In this document: one piece after another, positions 32,778 to 43,910 of the stretch | Position numbering within the stretch: position 1 is the stretch's first letter | How the letters are laid out: the number at the start of each line of letters is the position of its first letter | Source: Nematopogon swammerdamellus | Taxonomy: Eukaryota; Arthropoda; Insecta; Lepidoptera; Adelidae | NCBI GenBank assembly: GCA_946902875.1 | Contig: OX336345.1 | Location: 5,859,395 to 5,923,394, forward strand | Direction of reading: 5' to 3' | DNA length: 64,000 nucleotides | Notes under the pieces: model-generated | The model's database searches: none | What the model was told of the DNA's origin: nothing | The model's input: only the letters and a program-made list of their open reading frames with translations | Position numbers and translations under genes: made by a program

Positions 32778-33492
32778 TAGTCTATCGAAAACACAGATCG
32801 AGAGCAAGATTAGCAATTTTGCTGAGAGTTCTCACTACAAAGACTTATTTATTTAGTGTATCAGGCGTAAAGAGCCTTAGTCAAACTTGGATGCGTAATT
32901 TGTGTCAACTTAATTATGTTAGTATGTATATTAAACATTCTACAATGTAGTATAATGTCAAAAAATAAAAATAAAATTGTATATGAATATTAACGTAACA
33001 CGTTTTTTGCGCTTTGGCTAATCTAGTGTTTAGTTCGCTAGTCATAAATCTATATTAGTACGCCATCCCAACATGCATGCTATTTCGTTGGGAAGAATGC
33101 TGTTAGCCGGCGACAGTTTATGGTCTATTGGCGCTATTGGCAGCTCCGCACTTCCTACTTTAAGCAGAAAATGACATCATTTCCACATGTCAGGCTTCGT
33201 CGTAAAACTTACATCCAATCCAGAACCGATCAACAACTGCTGTTGGTATTACGAGTGTTACGACTACCTCATATCATAACTGTTTGCCTTCCATTCCATC
33301 TGAGCGAGGGCTTAGCAGACGTCGCTCCGCGTTTTCGATGATAGAAACAGGTGTATGTACCGCACTTTAGTTTGATGAAATAGCGGTAATGCCACTTATG
33401 ACTTTCTTGTCAGCCAAATGTCAGCTGGAGTACCTAATTCCTGCACATTGTAAATTTGGAAGAATGGATTAAACAAAATATAATATTATTGA
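32778..33492. other. Unassigned DNA
   Basis: Short open frames (32756-32950, 33120-33341) overlap repeats or lack domain resemblance. No repeat relatives found. Confidence 0.3.
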
Positions 33493-33493
33493 C

Positions 33494-33886
33494 TTTTATG
33501 GAAACTGAAACGGTTGGCTAGGTCACCTACAACATCCGTGATGTCAGCCTATAACACCGGGGCAACTGGGTGCCACGTCAGTGATTCCCTTCATTTCATG
33601 TCGGCTACACGTCTGGACGTGTAGCCGACATGAAACTGGACGGAAAACACGGATTATTTACATAGCCGCCGATTCGACCGACGTTTCATTCAGTGCGGTG
33701 GTACCAACCCGGGCGGGATAAACCCTACCACCTAGTAACGTAAGAAGGGAAGGGACCTACAGTTTTACGTGGAATCCGAACCACGGTCTCCAGCCTCAAA
33801 CGGTCGAGCGGTCAGCCATCCAAGTACTGACCGCGCCCAGGTGTGCTTAACAACAGTCGACCGACCGGCACTAATGAGCTACCGAT
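33494..33886 (-). mobile_element. SINE family A, near-full copy with tRNA/5S-like head
   Basis: On the minus strand it begins with a tRNA A-box-like TAGCTCATTAGTGC (complement of 33868-33881). A 5S-like segment follows: TTAAGCACACC, then GGGCGCGGTCAGTACTTGGA and GACCG (complement of 33808-33850). The family A body and an A-rich tail come next. Aligned to the insect 5S internal promoter as I remember it, 33 of 42 positions match. A 42-bp palindrome interrupts the body at 33594-33635. Confidence 0.7.
33594..33635. repeat. 42-bp perfect palindrome inside SINE
   Basis: TTTCATGTCGGCTACACGTC and its exact complement are separated by TG. Other family A copies have only one arm-like segment here, so the second arm is a local inverted duplication. 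Confidence 0.75.
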
Positions 33887-34084
33887 AGGAATTAATCTAG
33901 CTTTAAAGTAAGTAAGTATATTATTATTTTTATGCAGCTAAATTCGGACTATCAATTTTATTTTAGAATGAATGTAGGTATGAAAAGTTGACACTGTCAA
34001 CTCTTTTGTGCATAAGTATCATACTTTCATTTAATTTACTTTAAAAGTTTTACTATAGAAAGTAAAAAGCTACAACTAAGTAAA

Positions 34085-34262
34085 AAATTGGTCAAGGGCG
34101 AGTTTTACTCACGCACGGAGGGTTCCGTAGACCCGCTATACCATATCTGTCAAAAACATATCCGTCTATCTTTAGTCTGTCTGCAATGCAAAGTACCTGT
34201 GGCGTCATCTATTATTTAGTAGCGAGAATATGTACTAATAGATTCTTAGCACTGTTCTTGTA
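34085..34262 (+). mobile_element. Family D fragment
   Basis: AATTGGTCAAGGGCGAGTTTTACTC, then ACGGAGGGTTCCGTAG and the GACAAACATATCCGTC-like block resemble 42768-43167 in inverse. The 3' half is missing. Confidence 0.5.
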
Positions 34263-35935
34263 TGAGGAACCCTGGCATGGCTAGCATACTCTTTGAATAA
34301 AGTAGACCCTTGATTGTAGGACGCCGTTGCATCCACCAGCAGAGGCCCAAGCCTCATGCTTTTGGCTTGACTGCTCCACGGACCGAGGGTTTAGACCGCT
34401 AAACTTAAAACTTTAAAGAAAGAAAAAAACGTGGCTGCATTACGTTTCGATAGGTATTAAAGAAACAAGCATCCAAATAAAGTCCGGTGAAAGTACTAAA
34501 GCATATTGGGACTAATTCGAGAAGTACCGGATCTCTTTTACTCTGCGACCACTGATCTATAAGTGTAATAGATGACTCTTTCTCAAATATCACTCTCAAA
34601 AAAACATGTTACCGACCAAATCAGCTTGTAATCTGAATTCACAATGTCTGATGCTCGTGTTGTATGACTCAAATTATCGTCTTATGTCCACAAATACGCG
34701 AGTGAGGAGCGTTAGCGCATGCTTGTAAGGCTTTTAATGCGATCATTTTAATGTATTCGTGATGACAAATTCTCTTCTTTGGTAACTTGACCAATGCTTG
34801 TGCGTCATTAATGTAGGTATTGCTTCACAAATATTATCAATTTATACTCATTCGTGCATATTTTTTTGTAGATATCGCCTATACTATTTGTGAAATACGT
34901 CGCTGGTTACATTCCGAATTAGTTTAAACTGTTAAATTGCATTTCACTTACCATTAAAATTGTAAGCTAGAGCGGAAGTTGTGCGTCACTCAATTTATTA
35001 AAATTTCAATTGTTCATGGGCTGGACTTAAACGTCAAGTGAAATCCTCACTAGATTCAGCATAGGCTGTGTTCAGTTCTTTTTTATTTTTCTCTCCTGTA
35101 ATGTTTAAATGTGTGTTTTAATATGTAATGCTGTAGGGGGAAAAATATTTCTTATTCTTATATTTAAAAAATATGAAGGCACGCACACTTGTTTATCAAC
35201 AGGTAACATATTAAATCGCGCATTGCCTCTTCTAGTATTTAGTTCGTTCGGCGACACATTTCGACAGCGTCACAAAACGCATACCGATCACGTGTCGGCT
35301 TATAATAAACGGGTGCAGGGATTACGTTTATCGACGACCGAAAGTTCGAGACCGCCGAATTCGATGGAAGTGAAGCCAAATCGTAGTGTCTTTAGAGGAA
35401 CAAGCGAATACTCGGCTCAGCGTAGCTGGTGGTCCACGCGCCTGTTTACATCAACTCGACGGTGAAAGTCCACCTAAAGACCACCTACTTGGAGGCCTTT
35501 GTTTTGGTGCAGAATCACTAAACAATCCGATAAAGTCGGAGCAATGAAAACTCGACAGTTAAATTTTAGTGCTCTTAAAAATCAAACGTAATGAAAAAGT
35601 AATTAATTTTATGGCCAATCAAATTTTCCTTATCAATTCACTCGACTGACCGAATGGTTAAATAAATAGGTCAAATTGTTATTAGGTACGATTCCACGGC
35701 GATAACGTTTTAGAGGATTTCTATTAAATCATTCATGTACGAGTAGGTATGTATGTATGTAGGTACTCTAATGTTTTAACGGTTTATTCACAAAGTAAAA
35801 CCCGAGTAAGAATAACTAATCTTATAACAAGAAAAGAAAACGGATACTATTGTGTATCAACTTTTTTTTACGCTCGACATTTGTACTATGTAAATTGTGT
35901 TTTAGTACTAACAAAATCACTGTAATATTTTGTAC
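34263..35935. other. Unassigned DNA with one open stretch
   Basis: 35109-35465 is open for 118 codons. Its second half (RHKTHTDHVSAYNKRVQGL, then SVFRGTSEYSAQRSWW) is not obviously random but matches no domain I know. A TTATCAACAG before 35200 could be an acceptor site. Otherwise AT-rich. Confidence 0.25.
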
Positions 35936-35936
35936 T

Positions 35937-36248
35937 GTGTGGGGCCGGTACTTTAAAGGAATAGCCCCACTGCATCTCTCCCCGTGTATGTCGTCAAGGG
36001 ATATGACTCCCTTCTTATATTACTAGGTGGTAGGGTTTAACCCGCCCGGGTTGGTACCACCGCACTGAATGAAAGGTCGGTCGAAACGGCTATGTAAATA
36101 CTAGTTTGCGTTTTCCGTCCAGTTCAGTGTAGCCGGCACGACCGAAGGGAAGCACTGACGTGGCACCAAGTTCACCCGGTGTTATGGGCTGACATCACGG
36201 ATGTTGTAGGTGAAGTAGCCGACCGTGTCAGTTTCCAAAAAATAAAAT
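35937..36248 (+). mobile_element. Recombinant SINE (B head, A tail), intact copy
   Basis: GTGTGGGGCCGGTACTTTAA to GTCAAGGGATATGA is the family B head; from CTCCCTTCTTATATTACTAG on it is family A to GTGTCAGTTTCC and an A-rich tail. The junction equals that in the copy split by the 5.5-kb LINE. The 5S-like head of family A is absent, so promoter identity has changed. Confidence 0.7.
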
Positions 36249-36307
36249 CAAAGAATGACTTCATAAAATTTCTTGTTCAAATTTTACGATGGCACTAATA
36301 GGCGGGC

Positions 36308-36481
36308 GCCAGGGACGATGTAGAGCAAGAAGGCGGTTCGACGGACATTCGTGACTCATTCAACGATTTCTTCACCATTCAGGCAGCTGCAGCAGTCGAG
36401 AGACTGCGGAACGCGCCAGCAGCAGTAGCGGCTTCGACGCCGCTGCACCTAGCCAGCAGTCGGTCACTGCGACCGCCCTAA
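36308..36481 (+). other. Open stretch of 57 codons, unknown
   Basis: Frame reading ARDDVEQEGGSTDIRDSFND, then FFTIQAAAAVERLRN and an alanine-rich end before TAA. Stops precede it directly at 36299. A CAG-rich sequence (GCAGCTGCAGCAG) may bias the frame. It may be an element fragment or exon end; no family recognised. Confidence 0.2.
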
Positions 36482-37777
36482 CCTAGGGCGGACAAAGTGA
36501 CCGCTCTTCGTCGCCAGCCAGCTTGCCACGGCGACTGCCCTATTTTATTTTATATAGTATAGGGTGGACAAAGTGACGGCAGGCCTCGCGCGGAAACCGC
36601 GCAAAAAAGCCCGGTTGCGGTATGAAAATCTTCCAACTAAGTAATACCTTTTTCCTTTACATATTCCATATTCCAGACAAGTCAAAAGACAGAAGATGAA
36701 GTATGGTCGTGATTGGTGTAGCGAGTTGGCTGGACGGATCTGATGAATTTTAATTTAGTGTTTGTGCCCGTTTCTCTTCCCGCGGTCCTGTCCTGTGCGA
36801 CTGCCAGCTCGAGTAGGGTTGTCAAACATACTGTATAATAAAACATTTAATTTTGGTTGATATAGGTACGTCCTATCTCCGCAGCACTGGTCGCAAAGAG
36901 ACTTCGAACCCTTTTGTTGTTGACATTGAACTATTTTTATTATTGTTTGTTAGTCGCAACGCTAAGGTGTGGGTGGACTATCTTCCGGCGATTGAGTTTC
37001 CCGAATCTTTTAATCTGCGCATTATCACCAGGCACTAACACAACATTGTGACTTGCGAAGTTGTTTGTCAATTCTTCTTCGCATTGAATTTAGAACTGAC
37101 GGAATTTTCGACATGTCCAAGCGTAGGTTACCTACCTATGGATGAAATTATACAATAAACAATAAACAATATCACACGTCGTATCAATAAACGTCGGGGA
37201 CTGGAAATAAAATTTGTATAGAGGTGCTTGCATTAATTGCATAATTGGTGATAATTTGCAGTATCGAAGAATATTATAGACAAAAAATGAATACGTAATA
37301 ATCCCCACTCTAGCGATTACCGTTTTTTTTTAAATTGAGATTAAAATTAAAAAAAAATATTTGAGTGTGAACAAAAATTACAAAACTGGTGATTTTCTCA
37401 GTAATAACATCTTAAATGCCATTATACAATTATTCTTAATAATCCCCCAAAATTATATAAAAAATTGCATAGATATCGGACAATTTGTATTTAAAAAATT
37501 ATAATTTCGAAAGAGGACTGATACACGTGGTGATATTTTGTCATAATGCGTAAATAGCGCTTATAAATAATATATTAAATTATCACCTTGGTGACTGCTT
37601 TACTTTTTTTTCTACGTCGTTTTATGTAGTTTATAGTTCCTTACATAAATTACACCTTGGATATTTTAACTTACAATTATCATATTTGTTATCAGGTGCT
37701 ATAATGCAAAAGAATCCCCTGGAAAACTGGTGAGCGTTTGCTACAATTAAATTGTTTATGAAAAATACTCATGATAG
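36482..37777. other. Unassigned, mainly AT-rich DNA
   Basis: GGGCGGACAAAGTGACCG (36487) and GGGTGGACAAAGTGACGG (36560) form a degenerate direct repeat about 73 bp apart. From 37140 to 37770 the DNA is AT-rich with no gene signal. Confidence 0.35.
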
Positions 37778-37863
37778 GCGCGCGGGGTGAGGCGGACGGA
37801 GGGCGCGGCGGCGCGGGGGCGCGGGGGAGGCGGTGGCGCGGCGGATGCGGTGGCGCGTGGATG
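37778..37863. repeat. G-rich low-complexity tract
   Basis: GGCGCGGCGGCGCGGGGGCG-type sequence with several G3+ runs on the plus strand, able in principle to form quadruplexes. It sits alone in AT-rich DNA. Confidence 0.55.
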
Positions 37864-37929
37864 GACGAACGGCCGGAATAATGATAAAATAATGCATATT
37901 ATATGCATTTGCTGTTTGGTTGACGAACT

Positions 37930-38154
37930 TTAGTGTATTTTAGTGTATGTCTTTAGTGTATTTTTTCCTGCAGTTCGTATGTAGAGAAATTTCGTCGACA
38001 CTTTCGAACACATTGGACAATCCATTGAGTTTATTTCTCTATGGGACAATCCATCATTTCGCAGAACACTAAACTTGCATAAAGTTTTTAATCCTTTACT
38101 GCGCACAGTCACTTTGTCTTCGCTTAAAAAGCCCCCACAAATAACACGCGACAT
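37930..38154 (-). CDS. Small ORF, possible domain remnant
   Basis: 74 codons starting MSRVICGGFLSEDKV, with RSKGLKTLCKFSVLRNDGL and a CPMC pair. The KGLKTL...LRNDGL pattern recalls the N-terminal part of uncharacterised insect proteins often tied to mobile elements; this is from memory and weak. It ends 20 bp from the foldback element, so it may be a remnant of its neighbour or host. Confidence 0.3.
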   Translation of the reverse strand: MSRVICGGFLSEDKVTVRSKGLKTLCKFSVLRNDGLSHREINSMDCPMCSKVSTKFLYIRTAGKNTLKTYTKIH

Positions 38155-38224
38155 TGTCTGTTTTTATTTATTTACTAGCTTTTGCCCGCGGCTTCGCTCG
38201 CGAGAAATTCGTATTTCAAAGGAA

Positions 38225-40240
38225 GAAAGTAAGTAACTAAGGGCGAGCTGGGTTCAGGTAAACGATAAACCGTCTCGAAGAAAGTGAGTAACTTTTTGAG
38301 GCCGAAGGCGGAGTTGCGTTCAGGAAGACGATAAACCTTCTCGAAAACAGTAAGTAACTATGGGCGAGGCCGAAGGCCGAGCTGCGTTCAGGAAAAGGAT
38401 AAGCCATCTTTAAGAAAGTAAGTAACAAAGGGCGAGGCCGAAGGCCGAGCTGCGTTCAGGAAGAGGATAACCTTTTCGAAGAAAGTAAGTAACTATGAGC
38501 GGGGCCAAAGGCCGAGCTTCGTTCAGGATGAGGGTAAACTTTTCGAAGAAAGTAAGTAACAGAGGGCGAGGCCGAAGGCCGAGCTGAGTTCAGGAAAACT
38601 GAACCTTCTCGAAGACAGTAAGTAACTATGGGCGCGGCCGAAGGCCGAGCTTCGTTCAGGAAGAGGATAACCTTTTCTAAGAAAGTAAGTAACAGAGGGC
38701 GAGGCCGAAGGCCAAGCTGCGTTCAGGAAGACGATAAACCTTTTCGAAGATAGTAAGTAACTATGGGCGAGGCCGAAGGCCGAGCTGCGTTCAGGAAGAG
38801 GATAAACCATCTTTAAGAAAGTAAGTAACAAAGGGCGAGGCCGAAGGCCGAGCTGCGTTCAGGAAGAGGATAACCTTTTCGAAGAAAGTATGTAACTATG
38901 GGCGAGGCCGAAGGCCGAGCTGCGTTCAGGATGAGGGTAAACTTTTCGAAGAAAGTAAGTAACAGAGGGCGAGGCTGATGGCCGAGCTGCGTTCAGGAAA
39001 ACGATAAACCTTCTCGAAGACAGTAAGTAACTATGGGCGAGGCCGAAGGCCGAGCTGCGTTCAGAAAGAGGATAACCTTTTCGAAGAAAGTAAGTAACAG
39101 AGGGCGAGGCCGAAGGCCGAGCTGCGTTCAGGAAAACGATAAACTTTCTCGAAGACAGTAAGTAACTATGTGCGAGGCCGAAGGCCGAGCTGCGTTCAGG
39201 AAGAGGATGACCTTTTCGAAGAAAGTAAGTAACTTTAGAGGATGACCTTAAGTTATGACCTAAACTTAAGAGGATGACCTTTTCGAAGAAAGTAAGTAAG
39301 TAGAAAGAGGGCGAGGCCGAAGGCCGAGCGAAGAAGACGATAAATTCTCGAAGACAGTAAGTAACTATGGGCAAGGCCGAAGGCCGAGATGTGTTCAGGA
39401 AGAGGATAAACCTTTTCGAAGAAAGTAAGTAACTATGGGCGAGGCCGAAGGCCGAGCTTCGTTCAGGATGAGGGTAAACTTTTCGAAGAAAGTAAGTAAC
39501 AGAGGGCGAGGCCGAAGGCCGAGCTGCGTTAAGGAAGACGATAAACCTTTTCGAAGATAGTAAGTAACTATGGGCGAGGCCGAAGGCCGAGCTGCGTTCA
39601 GGAAGAGGATAAACCATCTTTAAGAAAGTAAGTAACAAAGGGCGAGGCCGAAGGCCGAGCTGCGTTCAGGAAGAGGATAACCTTTTCGAAGAAAGTATGT
39701 AACTATGGGCGAGGCCGAAGGCCGAGCTGCGTTCAGGATGAGGGTAAACTTTTCGAAGAAAGTAAGTAACAGAGGGCGAGGCTGATGGCCGAGCTGCGTT
39801 CAGGAAAACGATAAACCTTCTCGAAGACAGTAAGTAACTATGGGCGAGGCCGAAGGCCGAGCTGCGTTCAGAAAGAGGATAACCTTTTCGAAGAAAGTAA
39901 GTAACAGAGGGCGAGGCCGAAGGCCGAGCTGCGTTCAGGAAAACGATAAACTTTCTCGAAGACAGTAAGTAACTATGTGCGAGGCCGAAGGCCGAGCTGC
40001 GTTCAGGAAGAGGATGACCTTTTCGAAGAAAGTAAGTAACTTTAGAGGATGACCTTAAGTTATGACCTAAACTTAAGAGGATGACCTTTTCGAAGAAAGT
40101 AAGTAAGTAGAAAGAGGGCGAGGCCGAAGGCCGAGCGAAGAAGACGATAAATTCTCGAAGACAGTAAGTAACTATGGGCAAGGCCGAAGGCCGAGATGTG
40201 TTCAGGAAGAGGATAAACCTTTTCGAAGAAAGTAAGTAAC
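38225..40240 (+). repeat. Direct array of about 68-bp units
   Basis: About 30 units of the form GGGCGAGGCCGAAGGCCGAG, CTGCGTTCAGGAAGA, GGATAAACC, TTTTCGAAGAAAGTAAGTAAC. Within it an 807-bp segment is duplicated: GAAGACGATAAACC at 38727 and 39534, and GATGACCTTAAGTTATGACC at 39241 and 40048. Minus-strand open frames of up to 259 codons (38859-39638) arise from repetition and are not taken as genes. Confidence 0.8.
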
Positions 40241-40249
40241 AAAGAAGTT

Positions 40250-40800
40250 ACTTTCTTCGAGAAGATTTATGGTCTTCCTGTACGCAGCTCGGCCTTCGGA
40301 CTCGCCCTCTGTTACTTACATTCTTCGAAAAGGTTATCCTCTTCCTGAACGCAGCTCGGCCTTCGGCCTCGCCCTTTGTTACTTACTTCTTAAAGATGGT
40401 TTATCCTATTCCTGAACGCAGCTCGGCCTTCGGCCTCGCCCATAGTTACTTACTGTCTTCGAGAAGGTTCAGTTTGCCTGAACGCAGCTCGGCCTTCGGC
40501 CTCGCCCTCTGTTACTTACTTTCTTCGAAAAGTTTACCCTCATCCTGAACGAAGCTCGGCCTTCGGCCTCGCCCATAGTTACTTACTTTCTTCGAAAAGG
40601 TTATCCTCTTCCTGAACGCAGCTCGGCCTTCGGCCTCGCCCATAGTTACTTACTGTCTTCGAGAAGGTTTATCGTCTTCCTGAACGCAACTCCGCCTTCG
40701 GCCTCAAAAAGTTACTCACTTTCTTCGAGACGGTTTATAGTTTACCTGAACCCAGCTCGCCTTTAGTTACTTAATTTCTTCGTTTGAAATACGAATTTCA
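40250..40800 (-). repeat. Inverted array of the same units
   Basis: About eight units in opposite orientation (CTCGGCCTTCGGCCTCGCCC), facing the direct array across a junction near 40240-40250. Confidence 0.8.
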
Positions 40801-40828
40801 CGCGAGCGAAGCCGCGGGCAAAAGCTAG

Positions 40829-41218
40829 TGTCTTTATAAATTATAGCCTTTTCGATGTATAAGCTATAGTACTCATCAAAAGGCTCATCAAAATCTGTTC
40901 AGTAGTTTTTGCGTGAAAGAGGAATATAGTGCGGCTGTTCGGTTCTCTGTTGAGTTTATAGGCCGCGCCTCCCCCGCGCCGTCGCACCGTGCCGCCACGC
41001 CGCCAACTGCCGCCGCTCGCTCGGTAAATACCTATGTATAGTACTAAGGCGCGCGGATTGAACATATCGGTTTGTATGGGAGCCACATCTTAGCGTAACC
41101 GGAACTGTTTATGTAGCCTATCCTGTGTCCCATATAGTTAAATGTGCTTGTACAAAGTTTCATCGAATTCGGATGATCGGTTTAAGAGTTATGGCGGAAC
41201 ATACATACATACATACAT
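40829..41218 (-). mobile_element. Helitron-like/microsatellite-associated fragment
   Basis: 41060-41218 is the inverted counterpart of 2500-2660: TCTTAGCGTAACCGGAACTG, then GTGCTTGTACAAAGTTTCATCG, then (CATA)n at 41199-41218. The part before it, with a GCCGCC-rich run near 40970-41020, has no match in the window. Confidence 0.45.
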
Positions 41219-41361
41219 ACAGAAAAGATTTCTAAAAATCGTCAATTTAGCTTTAGTATCATACATAGAGGCTACAAACTCAATATTTCCTAAAACAAAG
41301 TAACTTACTCCATGACCACCCCTTACAGATTTATTATTAGTATTGATGATGATGATAGCGT

Positions 41362-41364
41362 CCC

Positions 41365-41397
<33 letters not shown>

Positions 41398-41398
41398 C
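41362..41398. repeat. (CA)n microsatellite
   Basis: About 15 CA units on the plus strand. It breaks the overlapping open frames here. Confidence 0.85.
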
Positions 41399-42767
41399 AC
41401 ACTTCGTCCACTTCCCACACGGAGAGCGATCTAATCTACTAATGCCTTCTTTCTTGCACATAGTATCTCCGCTCTCCTCGCACACGCACTGCGCCGTATT
41501 AGCCCCGTCCTTATCACGTTTGCGGGAAGACACTGCGCGCGGCCTGTGGCGCGGCTCGCGGGCGCAAATTTCACGTACTTAGGTAAATTAATGTTTTATT
41601 CAAAATAAAAAACCCTCACTAGATAAATAGGGGATTATGACAATTTATGGTAAAACCCGTACATACTATCAAGCATAAAAGAGAATATCTAAGGTGAATT
41701 TAATGCGCAATAGGTAAATATGGAAAAAACTGTTTTTTAATTGGTTATTGGCAAGTCACCAAGGTGAAAATTTAATAAAATCTTGAAATATATTTCTAGA
41801 GCATTTATGTAGAAAATCACCAAAAGTGCGATTTTCTAAGTCACCTTTTTTTCAACAATAAGTAAAATTCATCATGTAACCAAAACTTCGCAATGTTTTT
41901 AGGGGATTAATTAAGTACCACAATTATAGTGTTTTTTTACATATATAGCCCATTTTTCACCGTAGGACTATTTAATGTAAGGTGAGAAATAAATTAAAAA
42001 CCTTTTTTACTGTTTTCTCTCGTCGCTCAACTCCGAGAGGCACCAAATCGGCATAAATGTGTAAGAAAATAATAATATTATTTTATTAATAATAATTCGA
42101 CAAAGTGTTTTTTATGTAAGCAGAATTCTTTTATTTACTCGACTACCGGTAACAATCCATAAATCTACTGGCATGGCATCTCACTGCGTGTGGCTTCGCG
42201 TGGACAGGCGATTTTGGCTCTATCGACTACACCGTTGGTCTCTCGGCACAGCCACTCACATCATATATAATTTATATATATATATTATATACTACGTACT
42301 TTATTTTTGCTTAACCGTAAAATATTGGAAAATACTCAATAATTATTAGTATTCGGAAAGAAATGGTCAAACCTAAATAATTTCCGAACTATTTATTAGC
42401 TAAACGAAGCAGAACGAAACGCGAGCGCTTATATTATGCTGAAAAGGTTTTATGGCAATAACACGAAAAATTGTAAAATATTTTATTTTCTTTCAATGCT
42501 TTTTGTTTTCCGCGTTCAACGACAAGGTCATATTATTAAAAAAAAAGAGTTGGCGACCCTAATCTCGTGGCATCTGAGTAAAATTGGGGCGCTTAATAAA
42601 ACACAATTAAATCATTAAATTCTCGATGTCATTGTGACGTCTTAACACGATCGTTGTTTTTTTTTTTTATAAAATCAATTTACATTGTTACATACTCCTA
42701 ACGAAGCAATTTGAATCCTTGGAGACATCGCACAAAAACGTCAAAAGCGTTTTGGCCTGTTTTTAGG
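41399..42767. other. Unassigned AT-rich DNA with a small dispersed repeat
   Basis: 42160-42245 (CTGGCATGGCATCTCACTGC, then CGATTTTGGCTCTATCGACT) is related to 61190-61315 and, inverted, to 49611-49685. This defines a short dispersed repeat of unknown type. The rest shows no gene. Confidence 0.4.
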
Positions 42768-43167
42768 GTTTCGTATTCGTAAAAAAAAAATACGGAACCC
42801 TATTACTTAGCAGACGTCGTCTGTCTGTATTTCTGTGTGCCCGTCCGTCCGTCCGAGTGCTGTATATTTTGAACAGTAATATGTAGTTAGCCGGTTTAAA
42901 TTTTCACAGAATATGTTTTATTATGGCGGATAAGCCAACAAATAATAAAAAATCAGAGAGTAAAAAATTCAGGGGTCCCCATACAAGAAAAGTGCTAAGA
43001 ATCGATTAGTATATATTCACACTACTAAAAACTAGATGGCACCACAAGTACTTTACATTGCAGACAAACAAAAGATAGACAAACGGATATGGTTTTGACA
43101 GGTATGGTACAGCGGATCTACGGAACCCTCAGTGCGTGAGTAAAACTCGCACTTGACCGATTTTTTT
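42768..43167 (-). mobile_element. Family D element
   Basis: On the minus strand it starts AAATCGGTCAAGTGCGAG and ends GGGTTCCGTATTTTT-like, with an internal TCACAGAATATGTTTTA complement and a GACAGACGAC-type tract. Family D members carry GAGGGTTCCGTA at one end and TACGGAACCCT at the other, a short inverted signal. Full copies are also at 43911, 48598, 52141 and 60557. Confidence 0.6.
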
Positions 43168-43370
43168 GCTTAGAGCATTTACACATTTCAACATTTACAT
43201 TTAGTGCATTGGTCTAAGGTTTTTTTTTTGTTTCATCCAACGAATCTGTGTCCGTTTATAATCGCGGAGTACATCAATGAAAGGTCTTTATAAATTGAAA
43301 TAGTTTCATCTCTATCACCTAGTCCCGTAGCAGATAGACCGGTGGCCAAACTGCGCTTTATATAACAAAC

Positions 43371-43576
43371 AAGCTGTGCCCGCGGCTCCGCCAGCTCTCA
43401 TATTTCACTTCACTGCTAACCTCATAAGCTATTTAGCGTGATATTAAGTAGCCTATAGTTGATGGGAAGAATCAAGCTATCCGTTTATTAAAATCGGTTC
43501 AGTGGTTCTCGAGTTATAAGCGGACAGACAGACACTCAGATAGAAAGCAGACGTTGGATTTTATTATAGGTAAGGA
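43371..43576 (-). mobile_element. Short non-autonomous Helitron-like element
   Basis: Minus-strand copy of 246-451, starting TCCTTACCTATAATAAAATC and ending GGCGGAGCCGCGGGCACAGC. The hairpin arms GGCGGAGCCGC are better kept here than in the other copy. Confidence 0.6.
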
Positions 43577-43910
43577 TTTACTATCATATTTTGTCTTTTT
43601 TCGTTTTGTTTATAGACTTCCAGAGATACCAGCCTTGCGGCTACAAAATCCAGACGCTTTATAACAGCGGAAGACATAATATAATTACAAATAATCAAGG
43701 AGATTTAATAATTCCAAATATTAATATTAAAATGTAACACAAACATCCGGCCGCTCCACCGCGGCACTCGGAGCACAATGTGAGCAAATTAATTACAAAT
43801 TCATATGAAAGCAATCAGATAAGATCGGCCGACATCATTACTGGCTAGAGATAGAGACATCCGACCAGTCAACAACCACCATTTCAGATTAATCGCTGAT
43901 TATTAAAAAA
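43577..43910. other. Unassigned DNA
   Basis: No repeat relatives or gene signal seen. Confidence 0.35.

Larger units (their letters stand above)
38175..40828. mobile_element. Foldback element with two outward Helitron-like ends
   Basis: The left edge CTAGCTTTTGCCCGCGGC and right edge GCCGCGGGCAAAAGCTAG are inverted copies of one Helitron-type 3' end, with hairpin CGCG...CGCG next to CTAG. The arms continue inward as direct repeats of about 65-70 bp whose distinctive variants (for example GGGTTCAGGTAAAC, GGCGGAGTTGCG) appear in matching order on both sides. Arms run about 38175-38740 and 40250-40828. It has no transposase. The structure is like foldback elements, but the ends are rolling-circle type. 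Confidence 0.7.

Noticed and set aside
38225..40800. Regular repeat array resembling a CRISPR array
   Set aside because: There are no unique spacers, the units are variants of each other, arms are inverted, and the context is an animal genome with Helitron-type ends.
40841..41086. 81-codon minus frame with RRGG-rich segment
   Set aside because: It is produced by the GCCGCC low-complexity run and the adjacent repeat fragment.
41343..41582. Frame with polyHis-Thr run
   Set aside because: It translates the (CA)n microsatellite.
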